Shown one piece after another: positions 20,284 to 27,938 of a DNA stretch of 64,000 nt. The stretch spans positions 1-64,000 of the forward strand of contig JAFWPH010000021.1 of assembly GCA_017509605.1 (NCBI GenBank), in the 5' to 3' direction. Origin of the DNA: Bacteroidaceae bacterium. GTDB taxonomy: Bacteria > Bacteroidota > Bacteroidia > Bacteroidales > Bacteroidaceae. Within the stretch, counting starts at the first letter, position 1. Each line of letters begins with the position of its first letter. The notes beneath the pieces were generated by a model that had not been told where the DNA came from, made no database searches, and saw only the letters and a list, made by a program, of their open reading frames with translations. The translations under genes and the position numbers were made by a program.

Positions 20284-20874
20284 ATGAAGAAACTGAAAAC
20301 CATACTGGCATCAGTCTATATCGTGCTCATCCTCTTGCTGCTCCTGTTCATGCTGCGCAAATGCCATAGAACAGAACCAGAGCCGACTGTCAGGGTGGAT
20401 ACCGTCATCGTGGAGAGACCCATCCACGACACCGTTATCGTTACACCCCCAATCGACACCACAGCAGTTGATACATCTGCTGTCAGGGAAGCTGAGCAGA
20501 CTGGTCAGAGCGGAAATCTCAAAGTGACATTGCTCTGGGACTTCGCTGCCGACATCGACCTGCATGTCGTGCAGCCCAACCGCAAGGAAATCTTCTTCAA
20601 GTATCCCAAAGACTCCTCAACAGGAGGACGCCTTGATGTGGACAACAGAAAAGGCGGTCCCGGAGCAGCCGAGAACATTTATTGGGCCGAACCTCCCAAA
20701 GGCCAATACAAAGTGTCCCTCGTCTTTTACAGGGAGAACCTTTCCTTCACCCTGCCCACTACTGGCACTTGCACCGTCATCGTATTCCAGGAGGGCAAGG
20801 AACCCAAGACTTACAAGGTGGAAATGACCACCCGAAAAGAAAGAAAAGAAATCACAACAGTAGTTGTGGAATGA
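20284..20874 (+). CDS. Membrane-anchored DUF2135/YfaP-like protein
   Basis: The product has 196 residues from ATG 20284. A TTG six bases upstream is also in frame, but ATG gives the better signal anchor (KLKTILASVYIVLILLLLLF). After a Pro/Thr/Val linker, residues about 75-160 carry the YfaP/DUF2135 pattern: LKVTLLWDFAADIDLHVVQP, then GGRLDVDNRKGGPGAENI-type spacing and a beta-strand end. Acidic residues in ADIDLHV and LDVDN suggest metal binding or a beta-sandwich adhesion domain. In E. coli the domain occurs beside an alpha-2-macroglobulin-like gene; none is present here. It probably acts in the periplasm. Confidence 0.78.
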   Translation: MKKLKTILASVYIVLILLLLLFMLRKCHRTEPEPTVRVDTVIVERPIHDTVIVTPPIDTTAVDTSAVREAEQTGQSGNLKVTLLWDFAADIDLHVVQPNRKEIFFKYPKDSSTGGRLDVDNRKGGPGAAENIYWAEPPKGQYKVSLVFYRENLSFTLPTTGTCTVIVFQEGKEPKTYKVEMTTRKERKEITTVVVE

Positions 20875-20890
20875 TAAAAAGAACATAGAT

Positions 20891-21730
20891 ATGAGAATCT
20901 GTCCCAAATGTGGTTTCAGGATTGAAAACGACAATGCGTTGTTCTGCAGGAAATGCGGAACACAGTTGCCTGTGGTTGAACCAGACACAGAGTCCGAGTC
21001 CACCAACAATGCGGTTATGCCGGAAGACGCGCCTCAGTACAGTCAGGACACACCTCAGTACAATCAAGATACACCTCAGTACGGCCAAGACGCCCCTGAA
21101 TACAGCCAAACCACACCTCCATTTAATCAAGGCTCAACAAACAATCAAGGTACGACAGAGTATGGGCAAGACTCCACTGAATACGGGCAAGGCTCCACTG
21201 AATACGGCCCCACTCCCCGTTATACAGTAGAAGAAGGAGACATGAAGATGGCCGAAGACACGGGGTCGGGCATTAGTCAAGAAAACGGTGACGACAACGT
21301 GCGGTTCTACGATGAAGATGACCCTGTGGCTGTCACACCGCCACCGCCACCACCTCTCTATGGCAATGAAAGTTATGGAACCTCAGGTTATTCACAACAA
21401 ACACAGGAATCAGGCTACACCTCACAGCCCTATCAACCAGAGTACACGACACAGCAGCCATACAACGACTACCAGCCTAAGAAACCTGAAAACCACCTGC
21501 TGAAAGCCATCCTCTCCACGGTGCTGTGCATCCCTATCATCGGTATTGTGGCCATCGTCTATGCTGCGCAGACCGACTCCTGCTACACACAGGGATTATA
21601 CGAAGAGGCCGAGGAGAAGGCGCGCAAAGCCAACAGTTGGGCCAATGCGTCAATCGCCATTGGATTGGTACTATTCTTCATCGTTGCGCTCTTCATTTTG
21701 TTTGCCATTCTTTTTGAGAACAACTATTAA
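20891..21730 (+). CDS. Zinc-ribbon and CD225 (dispanin-like) membrane protein
   Basis: ATG 20891 gives 279 residues; an in-frame TTG at 20864 is less likely because it overlaps the previous gene. An N-terminal zinc ribbon has Cys pairs in ICPKCGF and FCRKCGT. A low-complexity region follows, with repeated PQYxQD-type units and Tyr/Gln/Thr/Pro-rich sequence to about residue 200. The C-terminus is a CD225-type two-helix membrane module: CIPIIGIVAIVYAAQTDSCY, an Ala/Glu loop, then ASIAIGLVLFFIVALFILF. CD225 includes eukaryotic IFITM proteins. The next gene encodes a second CD225 protein with a GYF-like head, so the two probably work together. Confidence 0.85.
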   Translation: MRICPKCGFRIENDNALFCRKCGTQLPVVEPDTESESTNNAVMPEDAPQYSQDTPQYNQDTPQYGQDAPEYSQTTPPFNQGSTNNQGTTEYGQDSTEYGQGSTEYGPTPRYTVEEGDMKMAEDTGSGISQENGDDNVRFYDEDDPVAVTPPPPPPLYGNESYGTSGYSQQTQESGYTSQPYQPEYTTQQPYNDYQPKKPENHLLKAILSTVLCIPIIGIVAIVYAAQTDSCYTQGLYEEAEEKARKANSWANASIAIGLVLFFIVALFILFAILFENNY

Positions 21731-21757
21731 AACAATTATAACAAAACAAACAACACT

Positions 21758-22315
21758 ATGTATTACTACATCAATTCAGCGGGCCAGCAAGCAGGTCCAG
21801 TGCAGGCAAACCAACTTGCCGCAAACGGAGTAACAGGCGACACCTTGGTATGGAAAGCAGGTATGAGCCAGTGGACTAAGGCTGCAGAGGTTGCAGAGCT
21901 GCAACCCTTCTTCTTCCAACAGCCAAGACCGAACTACCAACCCAATTACCAGCCACAGAACCAAGGCTATCAGCCACAGGCTCAGGCTTACCAACCACAG
22001 AACCAGGCCTACCAGCCACAGAACACAGGTTACCAACCACAACCACAGAACACAGGCATGATTCAGAAGAAACCTGACAATAACATGGTTTGGGCTGTGG
22101 TCTGCACCATCTGCTGCTGTATCCCACTGGGTGCCTATTCCATCTACTGCGCAGCTCAGGTTGACAGCGCTTTCAGGAAAGGGGATTATGCCATAGCCGA
22201 GGACTGGTCGAGGAAAGCAAAGAAATGGGCTACCTGGGGCATCGTGTTAGGACTCATCGCCAACGTCCTCTACATGATTATCTACGGTGCTGAGGCATTC
22301 TCACAGTTCTCTTAA
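21758..22315 (+). CDS. GYF_2 and CD225 membrane protein
   Basis: This 185-residue protein starts with a GYF_2-like domain (MYYYINSAGQQAGPV, then DTLVWKAGMSQWTKA), which usually binds proline-rich peptides. A linker of repeated YQPQ units follows at about 60-103. A CD225 module ends the protein: CTICCCIPLGAYSIYCAAQV, a charged loop, then GIVLGLIANVLYMIIYG. It is 27 bases after the zinc-ribbon CD225 gene and has the same head-linker-CD225 plan. The polyproline segment of the tail-anchored protein at 18373-19953 is an obvious candidate ligand within the operon, though that is inference. Confidence 0.87.
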   Translation: MYYYINSAGQQAGPVQANQLAANGVTGDTLVWKAGMSQWTKAAEVAELQPFFFQQPRPNYQPNYQPQNQGYQPQAQAYQPQNQAYQPQNTGYQPQPQNTGMIQKKPDNNMVWAVVCTICCCIPLGAYSIYCAAQVDSAFRKGDYAIAEDWSRKAKKWATWGIVLGLIANVLYMIIYGAEAFSQFS

Positions 22316-22318
22316 ACG

Positions 22319-22699
22319 ATGCGCAAGTATGGTCTATGGGTGTTAGTGGCCGTAGCGGTGGTAGCAGCTGTATGGTTCTACTACCGCTTCGACCCCTCCC
22401 AAACCTCTTGGAGTCCTAAGTGCGTGATGCTCGCCCTCACAGGCTACAAATGCCCAGGATGCGGCACCCAGCGGATGTACTACAACCTACTGCACGGACA
22501 TCCTCTCAAGGCTATCAGTTACAACTACTTCGCCGCCTTGCTCGCACCTTATCTCCTCGTGCTTGCCTCAACCTATCTCGCACCAGCCTCTTCCTATACG
22601 CAATGGGTCAGACGGCATTTAGCCACCCGTTGGGCCGCCTACACCTACGCTGCCCTCTACATCCTCTGGTGGTTCTTGCGAAACCTCCTGGGACTGTAA
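22319..22699 (+). CDS. DUF2752 membrane protein
   Basis: The 126 residues carry about three membrane segments and the DUF2752 core, GYKCPGCGTQRMYYNLLHG followed by HPLKAISYNYFA. The CPGCG-x-xR motif is the family hallmark, and the function is unknown. It starts 3 bases after the stop of the CD225/GYF gene, so translation is probably coupled. DUF2752, CD225 and GYF_2 genes are often neighbours in Bacteroidota, which fits this arrangement. Confidence 0.87.
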   Translation: MRKYGLWVLVAVAVVAAVWFYYRFDPSQTSWSPKCVMLALTGYKCPGCGTQRMYYNLLHGHPLKAISYNYFAALLAPYLLVLASTYLAPASSYTQWVRRHLATRWAAYTYAALYILWWFLRNLLGL

Positions 22700-22820
22700 T
22701 TGTTATTCAAATTGCCTCGTTAATCCGTAATATTGTTATAACGTAATAACGAAAAAACCTCTATTACAACAATTTATAACTATTTTCATCTTTTTTATTA
22801 ACCTCTAAAAAGTATCTATT

Positions 22821-23153
22821 ATGACCATCGTTGAATCTGTAAAGACTTGCCTCACACAGAAGTATGCCAACTTCGAGGGCCGTGCCAAACGTTCCGAGTT
22901 CTGGTGGTTCTGGCTTTGTTGTTTCGTACTCGGTTACATCCCCGTGGTAGGTTGGATTGTTGCCATTGGTACTCTCGTACCCAACATCGCCGTAGGCGTA
23001 CGCCGTATGCACGACGTCAATAAGAGCGGATGGTGGCTACTCTGCCCCATTTACAACATCGTGCTCGCCGCCACTGAAGGCACACAAGGTCCCAATGACT
23101 ACGGCGAGGAACCCCTTGACACCCCCACAGGAATAGACCAATTGGACAAATAA
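22821..23153 (+). CDS. DUF805 membrane protein
   Basis: This 110-residue protein has the DUF805 pattern: an N-terminal YANFEGRAKRSEFWWF, membrane helices, VGVRRMHDVNKSGWW, and a hydrophilic end (TQGPNDYGEEP). It is somewhat short for the family; the stretch between FWWF and VRRMHD is compressed to about two helices. It is the last gene of the block, 121 bases after the DUF2752 gene, and a strong hairpin follows it. The function of the family is unknown. Confidence 0.88.
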   Translation: MTIVESVKTCLTQKYANFEGRAKRSEFWWFWLCCFVLGYIPVVGWIVAIGTLVPNIAVGVRRMHDVNKSGWWLLCPIYNIVLAATEGTQGPNDYGEEPLDTPTGIDQLDK

Positions 23154-23162
23154 ATTCCTGAA

Positions 23163-23210
23163 TACAACAACGGCTGCAAACTCTAACCAAGAATTGCAGC
23201 CGTTGTTGTA
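23163..23210 (+). terminator. Strong hairpin at the end of the 16-gene operon
   Basis: A perfect 17-base inverted repeat, TACAACAACGGCTGCAA at 23163-23179 and its complement at 23194-23210, has a 14-base loop. It begins 10 bases after the DUF805 stop codon. The following bases (tagatgcctctttt) give only a short T-run, so it may stabilise the 3' end as well as terminate. Confidence 0.75.
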
Positions 23211-23221
23211 TAGATGCCTCT

Positions 23222-23347
23222 TTTCGTCTTTCATGCAATAGTTACACGCATGAAATGAAACTCGACGGGCGTCGTATCACAACCGACAAACTGCAACGCG
23301 GTATCTACATCAAGGGCGGAAAGAAATACTTCCATTCTGGACGCTAA
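23222..23347 (+). pseudogene. C-terminal remnant of an exported protein
   Basis: An open frame of about 42 codons ends at TAA 23345-23347 and includes an internal ATG at 23255. It reads MKLDGRRITTDKLQRG, then IYIKGGKKYFHSGR. The pattern LDGRRI...GxYIxxGKK is typical of the C-terminal ends of Prevotella-type exported proteins. No body of such a protein lies upstream, where the operon hairpin intervenes. It looks like a surviving 3' fragment, possibly marking a junction. A genuine 30-residue peptide is less likely. Confidence 0.45.
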
Positions 23348-23389
23348 TTGCAAGCAACTTCTTTAACAGTTTTCACTGTTGTTTTCATG

Positions 23390-23423
23390 GTAGAGGCGGA
23401 GAATCACTCCGTCTCTACTTTTT
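23390..23423 (+). terminator. Intrinsic terminator after the gene remnant
   Basis: Arms GTAGAGGCGGAG (23390-23401) and CTCCGTCTCTAC (23407-23418) pair with one mismatch around a 5-base loop. A run of five T follows directly. This is a typical factor-independent terminator in the plus direction, 43 bases after the stop of the remnant frame. Confidence 0.8.
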
Positions 23424-23495
23424 AGTCTTATTCTGTTCTATTTCACCATCCATCTTATACATGTTATATGTAAAAAATGGTAAACAATACTCCTC

Positions 23496-23509
23496 TGTTT
23501 GCGCAAACA
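23496..23509. promoter_or_regulatory. 14-base perfect palindrome, possible operator
   Basis: TGTTTGCGCAAACA is a perfect palindrome in the AT-rich gap before the outer-membrane barrel gene. It is 144 bases upstream of the candidate -7 element at 23653. A dimeric regulator could bind it. No regulator gene is adjacent, so the role is unproven. Confidence 0.3.
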
Positions 23510-23652
23510 CAACGTTTAGAGTGTTAATAAGTGTGAATTTTTGTGGCATAAAATATCATTCTATTTGGATAAAAATCAACGAATATTGTTCTAAAGGTCG
23601 AATTTATAGTAAAAGAACCTTAACAAGCATACGTCGTATTGGAAAAACGTTA

Positions 23653-23660
23653 TAACTTTG
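23653..23660 (+). promoter_or_regulatory. Candidate -7 element for the barrel gene
   Basis: TAACTTTG matches TAnnTTTG. No TTTG is found at the expected -33 distance. Transcription would start near 23667 and leave a leader of about 175 bases before the ATG at 23842. That long leader contains a 30-codon open frame but no structure that I recognise. Confidence 0.5.
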
Positions 23661-23841
23661 CACCCGAAAACGATGTGGGACATGTTTCCGCTGAGCCTTC
23701 ACAACCTCGACACTTTCCGTCAGTTGGTCATAGAAAGAACGCCAGTATGCCTCACACCGCACTAAAAGAGAATTGAATGAAAGGAGAATCCGAAAACCTT
23801 TTAATAGAGTAGGACATCACTAAAAAGTAATTTTTTAGATT

Positions 23842-24381
23842 ATGAAAAAGATTGTTTTGGCTGCAGTTTTCGCAGTTGCTTCTATGGCTGCAAACGCACA
23901 GGTTTGGATGGGTGGTGAAGTAGGCTACCAGCACACTAAGACCACTATCAATGGTAATGAACTCTCTAAGAACAACACGTTCACACTTCTTCCTGAGATT
24001 GGTTACACTCTCAACGACAACTGGGACATCGCAGCAGCTGTAGGCTTCGGTCACACTGACGACGACAATGCCAGCACCAACAGCTTCATCATTAATCCTT
24101 ACGCTCGCTACAAGGCAGTGAAGGCTGGCAATTTCACATTCTTCCTTGACGGTGGTTTTGCTTACCAGCTCGACCACACTCACGGAGTGGACGATAACAC
24201 CAACTCTTGGGAAATCGCTATCAAGCCAGGTTTCTCTTATGCTATCAGCGACAAGGTGAGCCTCGTGGCACACATCGGCAAACTGGGTTGGGCTTTCTCC
24301 AAGACTGGCGACGTAAAGACCAACCAGGTGAACATCGGTGTTGACAACGCTGTTGCCTTCGGTGCTTACGTTTCTTTCTAA
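23842..24381 (+). CDS. Small outer-membrane beta-barrel protein
   Basis: The protein has 179 residues with a signal peptide ending MAANAQ. Alternating hydrophobic/polar strands follow (VWMGGEVGYQHTK, FTLLPEIGYTLNDNWDIAAA, FTFFLDGGFAYQL), with Asn/Asp-rich loops and a C-terminal aromatic strand ending AYVSF. This is the pattern of an 8-stranded OmpX/OmpW-type porin-family protein. It has its own candidate promoter and an intrinsic terminator, so it is a single-gene unit between the 16-gene operon and the polysaccharide genes. Its role is unknown. Confidence 0.85.
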   Translation: MKKIVLAAVFAVASMAANAQVWMGGEVGYQHTKTTINGNELSKNNTFTLLPEIGYTLNDNWDIAAAVGFGHTDDDNASTNSFIINPYARYKAVKAGNFTFFLDGGFAYQLDHTHGVDDNTNSWEIAIKPGFSYAISDKVSLVAHIGKLGWAFSKTGDVKTNQVNIGVDNAVAFGAYVSF

Positions 24382-24410
24382 GCAACTCGTTTAATTACGG
24401 TATATGATTC

Positions 24411-24445
24411 AAATCGGGCGTTCCTTTGTAAGGGACGCCCGATTT
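24411..24445 (+). terminator. Intrinsic terminator of the barrel gene
   Basis: Arms AAATCGGGCGTTCC (24411-24424) and GGGACGCCCGATTT (24432-24445) pair over 14 bases with one G-T wobble around a 7-base loop. The stem ends in TTT. It lies 30 bases after the barrel gene stop and may also serve the minus-strand genes from the other side. Confidence 0.85.
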
Positions 24446-24517
24446 GTATGTATTGACCATGTGATACAGGGATTCCTTGGTTCCTCCTTCCCAAGAATCT
24501 GTGGCCCTTCAAGTCTG

Positions 24518-25621
24518 TCAATTATTCATAAGTTCCCGATAGACTTCGGCGGTCTGACCAGCAATTGTATCCCAATTGTAGCGGCTCATGTCATAATCCA
24601 CACGATGGAAGTCAGCCACAACGGCATTTTGGAGCAAATGCGCCAACTGTGTTGTATCTCCACATGGGAAATAGCATCCAGCATCCAGATTGACCTCGAG
24701 ATTAGCCGGAATGTCACTGGCGATCACTGGCAGATGGTAACTCATCGCCTCAAGCATCGAAATGGGCAGACCCTCATGGGAAGAGGGCAGCACAAAACAA
24801 CGGGCATGGGTCAGCAAAGCATGAAGGTGGTCACCCTTCACAAAACCTGGTAACACCACAGAGCCCTCCTTTGCCTGTGTCACAAGCGATTGGGCGTACG
24901 CATCCTGATGGTCGAAACTGCCGCCTATCACCAATTTACAACCTTTACTGTCGATAGATTGAAAAGCCGTGATCAACTGGTCAAAATTCTTCTCTGGAAC
25001 AAACCTGCCGAGTGCCAGGACATACTTTCCACGCTCGATACCGAGTTCATTGAAATAAGCATCGTCATCACACAATAGCGCCTCAGGGACACCATTGTAA
25101 ATCAGATGAACATTCTTTGTGCGTCCGTACTTTGTCGCCAGGACATCTTGTATGGGTTGGGATATGACAATGATGTGCTCCGCAAACCTACAGCCTAACC
25201 ACTCACCCGCTTTCAGACACATTTTGGCAAAGGTGTTCCACTTGGCACGATCATAATCGTGACCATGGTGGGTGAAAATCACCTTCATGCCCAATAGACG
25301 GGCCACGGGAGAGAGCATGACAGGACCTATAGCGTGGATATGGATGAACTTGCCACCACAACGCTTGGCTGCAATGATGGCCTTGAAGGTATGAACGAAA
25401 GCCTCAAGGAACTTGTTCTTCGTGCAGGGGATATCCACAATATCCACCCCCTTGAACACCTTGGAGCCGTCCACAGCGTAGGGCTTGCGGCGGAAAACTG
25501 TCACCTCATAGCCCATGGCCACCAGCCTCGGAAACAACTCCTCGCAGTGGGTTTCCACACCACCCATAATGCCCGGGATGCCACGGGTGCCCGTAACGAA
25601 CATTCTGTGATTCTCTGCCAT
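24518..25621 (-). CDS. Glycosyltransferase family 4 (DUF1972-type N-terminus)
   Basis: This 367-residue GT-B enzyme starts FVTGTRGIPGIMGGVETHCE, the N-terminal signature of DUF1972/rhamnosyltransferase-like GT4 proteins. The C-terminal half has the donor-binding motif EGLPISMLE (E-x7-E) after FVLPSSH. It would transfer a sugar from a nucleotide-sugar to a lipid-linked oligosaccharide at the cytoplasmic face. It is the last gene of the minus-strand polysaccharide cluster, 45 bases after the radical SAM gene. The sugar cannot be inferred. Confidence 0.88.
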   Translation of the reverse strand: MAENHRMFVTGTRGIPGIMGGVETHCEELFPRLVAMGYEVTVFRRKPYAVDGSKVFKGVDIVDIPCTKNKFLEAFVHTFKAIIAAKRCGGKFIHIHAIGPVMLSPVARLLGMKVIFTHHGHDYDRAKWNTFAKMCLKAGEWLGCRFAEHIIVISQPIQDVLATKYGRTKNVHLIYNGVPEALLCDDDAYFNELGIERGKYVLALGRFVPEKNFDQLITAFQSIDSKGCKLVIGGSFDHQDAYAQSLVTQAKEGSVVLPGFVKGDHLHALLTHARCFVLPSSHEGLPISMLEAMSYHLPVIASDIPANLEVNLDAGCYFPCGDTTQLAHLLQNAVVADFHRVDYDMSRYNWDTIAGQTAEVYRELMNN

Positions 25622-25666
25622 ATCTAAGATCTAAGGAACTAATGTCTAAAATCTAATACCTAAAGC

Positions 25667-26728
25667 CTAATGCCTCATCTTCAGGTCTCCTTGGCATGGA
25701 TCCTGACCCACATCACACCAAGTCTTGTCAAGACAAGCGGGTAAGCCGCGCATGGAACGCCACTTGTTTTTCAATGCCCAACGCAAAGGGTGCTTGATGT
25801 ACTTATGCATCACTGGGCTTGCCGTACCCACCATCCAGCAGTTCTTGGGACAGCGCCTTACTTTCTGCCGCACCTCCTCTGCTTTCTCGCTCTGCCAAAT
25901 CGTTATGAAGTCATGTTCGTGAATATTGCCCATGCTGTCTTTCCAGTAACGTTCTTCCAGACCGTTGCAAGGATAGACCTCCCCCCAAGGGTCGATGAAG
26001 AAGTTGGCGCTGCCTGCCTCACAGGGCAACATGCGGCGGTTGCCTTCAATGTAGTTGATCAGCCCCATATTGAACCAAGCGCGGAACCAGCTCTTGGGAT
26101 GCTTCTCTTTCAACTGCCACTCTATCAACTGCTCAAAATTCCGGCATACCTCATCACGGTTGGTGATACGGTTGTCATCCTTGTGGAAGTAATAGGAGTT
26201 GTGGAAAGCCGCCGTGGCAAACTCCATGCCAAGCGAAAGCGAGAGCTGGTAAAGCGACAGCATGTCGGCCGAGTTGTTGTTCGACACCGTACATCCGAAA
26301 CCGATGTCCTTCAAACCCATCTGCTTCAGGGTGAGCAGTGTGCGTAGTCCCTTGTCGAACCCGCCTGGCCGACCTCTAAGTTCGTCGTTCTTTTGCGACA
26401 GGCCCTCAATGCTGATTCGAATGCCGATATTGGGGAAACGCTTTGCCAATTCTATCACACGATCCTCGAACCACCCCGAAGTGGAGATGACGATGCGGGA
26501 GGAGTGCTTGTAACATTCCTCTACAATCTCGGGCAAGTCCTCACGAATGAAGGGTTCACCGCCCGTCAGGTTGATAAAGCGCAGAGGGGGAAGCGAACGT
26601 AAGTCGCTGGCTTGTATCTCCTCTTTCTGATTGGTGGGGTTCTTCCATATATTGCACATCACACAGCGCATAGGACATCTGTAAGTCAAGATGATGCTCG
26701 CATCGGTGGGATTTGGGATACTGTTCAT
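25667..26728 (-). CDS. Radical SAM protein with SPASM-like C-terminal cysteines
   Basis: The protein has 353 residues. The radical SAM CxxxCxxC motif is in YRCPMRCVMCNIW near residue 18. INLTGGEPF follows, the usual GGEP motif. Toward the C-terminus, CEAGSANFFIDPWGEVYPCN and further Cys residues (RRCPKNCW) resemble the auxiliary-cluster SPASM or twitch region. Such enzymes modify peptides, sugars or other small molecules. Its place among glycosyltransferases suggests sugar or lipid-carrier modification, but a peptide substrate is not excluded. No precursor peptide gene is evident nearby. Confidence 0.85.
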   Translation of the reverse strand: MNSIPNPTDASIILTYRCPMRCVMCNIWKNPTNQKEEIQASDLRSLPPLRFINLTGGEPFIREDLPEIVEECYKHSSRIVISTSGWFEDRVIELAKRFPNIGIRISIEGLSQKNDELRGRPGGFDKGLRTLLTLKQMGLKDIGFGCTVSNNNSADMLSLYQLSLSLGMEFATAAFHNSYYFHKDDNRITNRDEVCRNFEQLIEWQLKEKHPKSWFRAWFNMGLINYIEGNRRMLPCEAGSANFFIDPWGEVYPCNGLEERYWKDSMGNIHEHDFITIWQSEKAEEVRQKVRRCPKNCWMVGTASPVMHKYIKHPLRWALKNKWRSMRGLPACLDKTWCDVGQDPCQGDLKMRH

Positions 26729-26780
26729 AAATAATCTGGAGTTAAAAGGGAATTAAAGGGGAATGAATATGGGACGATAG

Positions 26781-27932
26781 TTATATTGATGAAGAGCCTA
26801 AAGTGGAAGCCTTTTCGAATACATCGTGGTAGGCCTTGGCTGAACGCTCCCAAGAGAAGGCCCTTGAACGTTCACGGCATTGGTCCGCAACCTGATGATA
26901 ATAGTCTTCGTCGGTTGTCAGCCGCAACAGTTTATTGGATACAGCATCCACGTCAGTGGCGCTGACACAGATGTCGGCCTCACCGGCAACTTCTGGGAAA
27001 CAGGAGCTGTCGGAGCAGACCACAGGCGTGGCGCACGACATGGCCTCAAGCACCGGCAAGCCGAAACCCTCGTAAAGGGAGAGGTATAGCATCACCTTGG
27101 CACCAGAGTATAGCTTGGGCAGATCGGCGTCTGACACATAGCCGGTAAACAATACATCGTCCTTATAGGGTGAATTGTTCACAAGGTCGTAAACAACCTG
27201 AGCATTGTGGCCGTCCTTGCCCACAATGACCAATTTACAGTCGGTGGCTCGCCGTTCTCTCAACCGGAAGAAGGCGTCGATGACAACCTTGATGTTCTTG
27301 CCAGGATAGTCGATGGTGCCTACGAAGATGAAATACGACTTGTAGCGCAAGCCGTACTTTTCAACCACTGGCATGATGGCCACCTCGTCATACTCATGGA
27401 AGAAACCAGAGTCAACCGCATTGGGAATCACCTTTATCTTCTTCTCATCAGCATGACAAAAGCGGACGATGTCGCGCTTGGAACATTCCGAAACAGTGGT
27501 GATGCTGGAGCTGTTTCGCACCATCAAAGGGTCTATCACCTTTCGGTAAGCCATCCTCAGGCGGCTGAACTTACCAGGGACATTGAACTCGATGAGATCG
27601 TGTATGGTCACCACCGTGGGGATACGTTTCCAGAGCAGCAAGGAGAAGTTGGGAATATAGGCCACGTCGCAGTTCCACCGCCTCAGCATACGCTGGAATC
27701 CCCACTGATGCCAAAGAATATTGGCCAGAGGGCTGTCTTTCGACACGCCTGTATCAACCACCCGCACATTGGGAAAGGCGGATAGCGAATCATAGAAGGT
27801 GTAGCCCTTGTTGGCGAACAATACATACTCGTCATCAGGATACAAGCGCGCCATCTCCTTCAGCACGCTGATCAGCACCCTGCCTATACCCGTGAGGTGG
27901 GTACCTACATATCCGCTAATTCCTACTCGCAT
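26781..27932 (-). CDS. Glycosyltransferase family 4
   Basis: This 383-residue GT-B fold protein has an N-terminal GISGYVGTHLTGIGRVL acceptor-side loop. VTIHDLIEFNVPGKFS and SITTVSECSKRDIV follow, and the C-terminal donor motif is YEGFGLPVLEAMS. These are features of mannosyltransferase-like GT4 enzymes. It starts 6 bases after the GT8 gene stop. It probably adds one sugar of the repeat unit at the cytoplasmic membrane face. Confidence 0.9.
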   Translation of the reverse strand: MRVGISGYVGTHLTGIGRVLISVLKEMARLYPDDEYVLFANKGYTFYDSLSAFPNVRVVDTGVSKDSPLANILWHQWGFQRMLRRWNCDVAYIPNFSLLLWKRIPTVVTIHDLIEFNVPGKFSRLRMAYRKVIDPLMVRNSSSITTVSECSKRDIVRFCHADEKKIKVIPNAVDSGFFHEYDEVAIMPVVEKYGLRYKSYFIFVGTIDYPGKNIKVVIDAFFRLRERRATDCKLVIVGKDGHNAQVVYDLVNNSPYKDDVLFTGYVSDADLPKLYSGAKVMLYLSLYEGFGLPVLEAMSCATPVVCSDSSCFPEVAGEADICVSATDVDAVSNKLLRLTTDEDYYHQVADQCRERSRAFSWERSAKAYHDVFEKASTLGSSSI

Positions 27933-27938
27933 ATCGTC

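Noticed and set aside
21030-22070. CRISPR-like tandem repeats in the two CD225 genes
   Set aside because: The repeats are in frame, have no spacers, and encode low-complexity linkers (PQYxQD and YQPQ units).
23673-23765. 30-codon open frame in the barrel gene leader
   Set aside because: It starts about 6 bases after the predicted transcript start with no ribosome-binding site, and resembles no known leader peptide.
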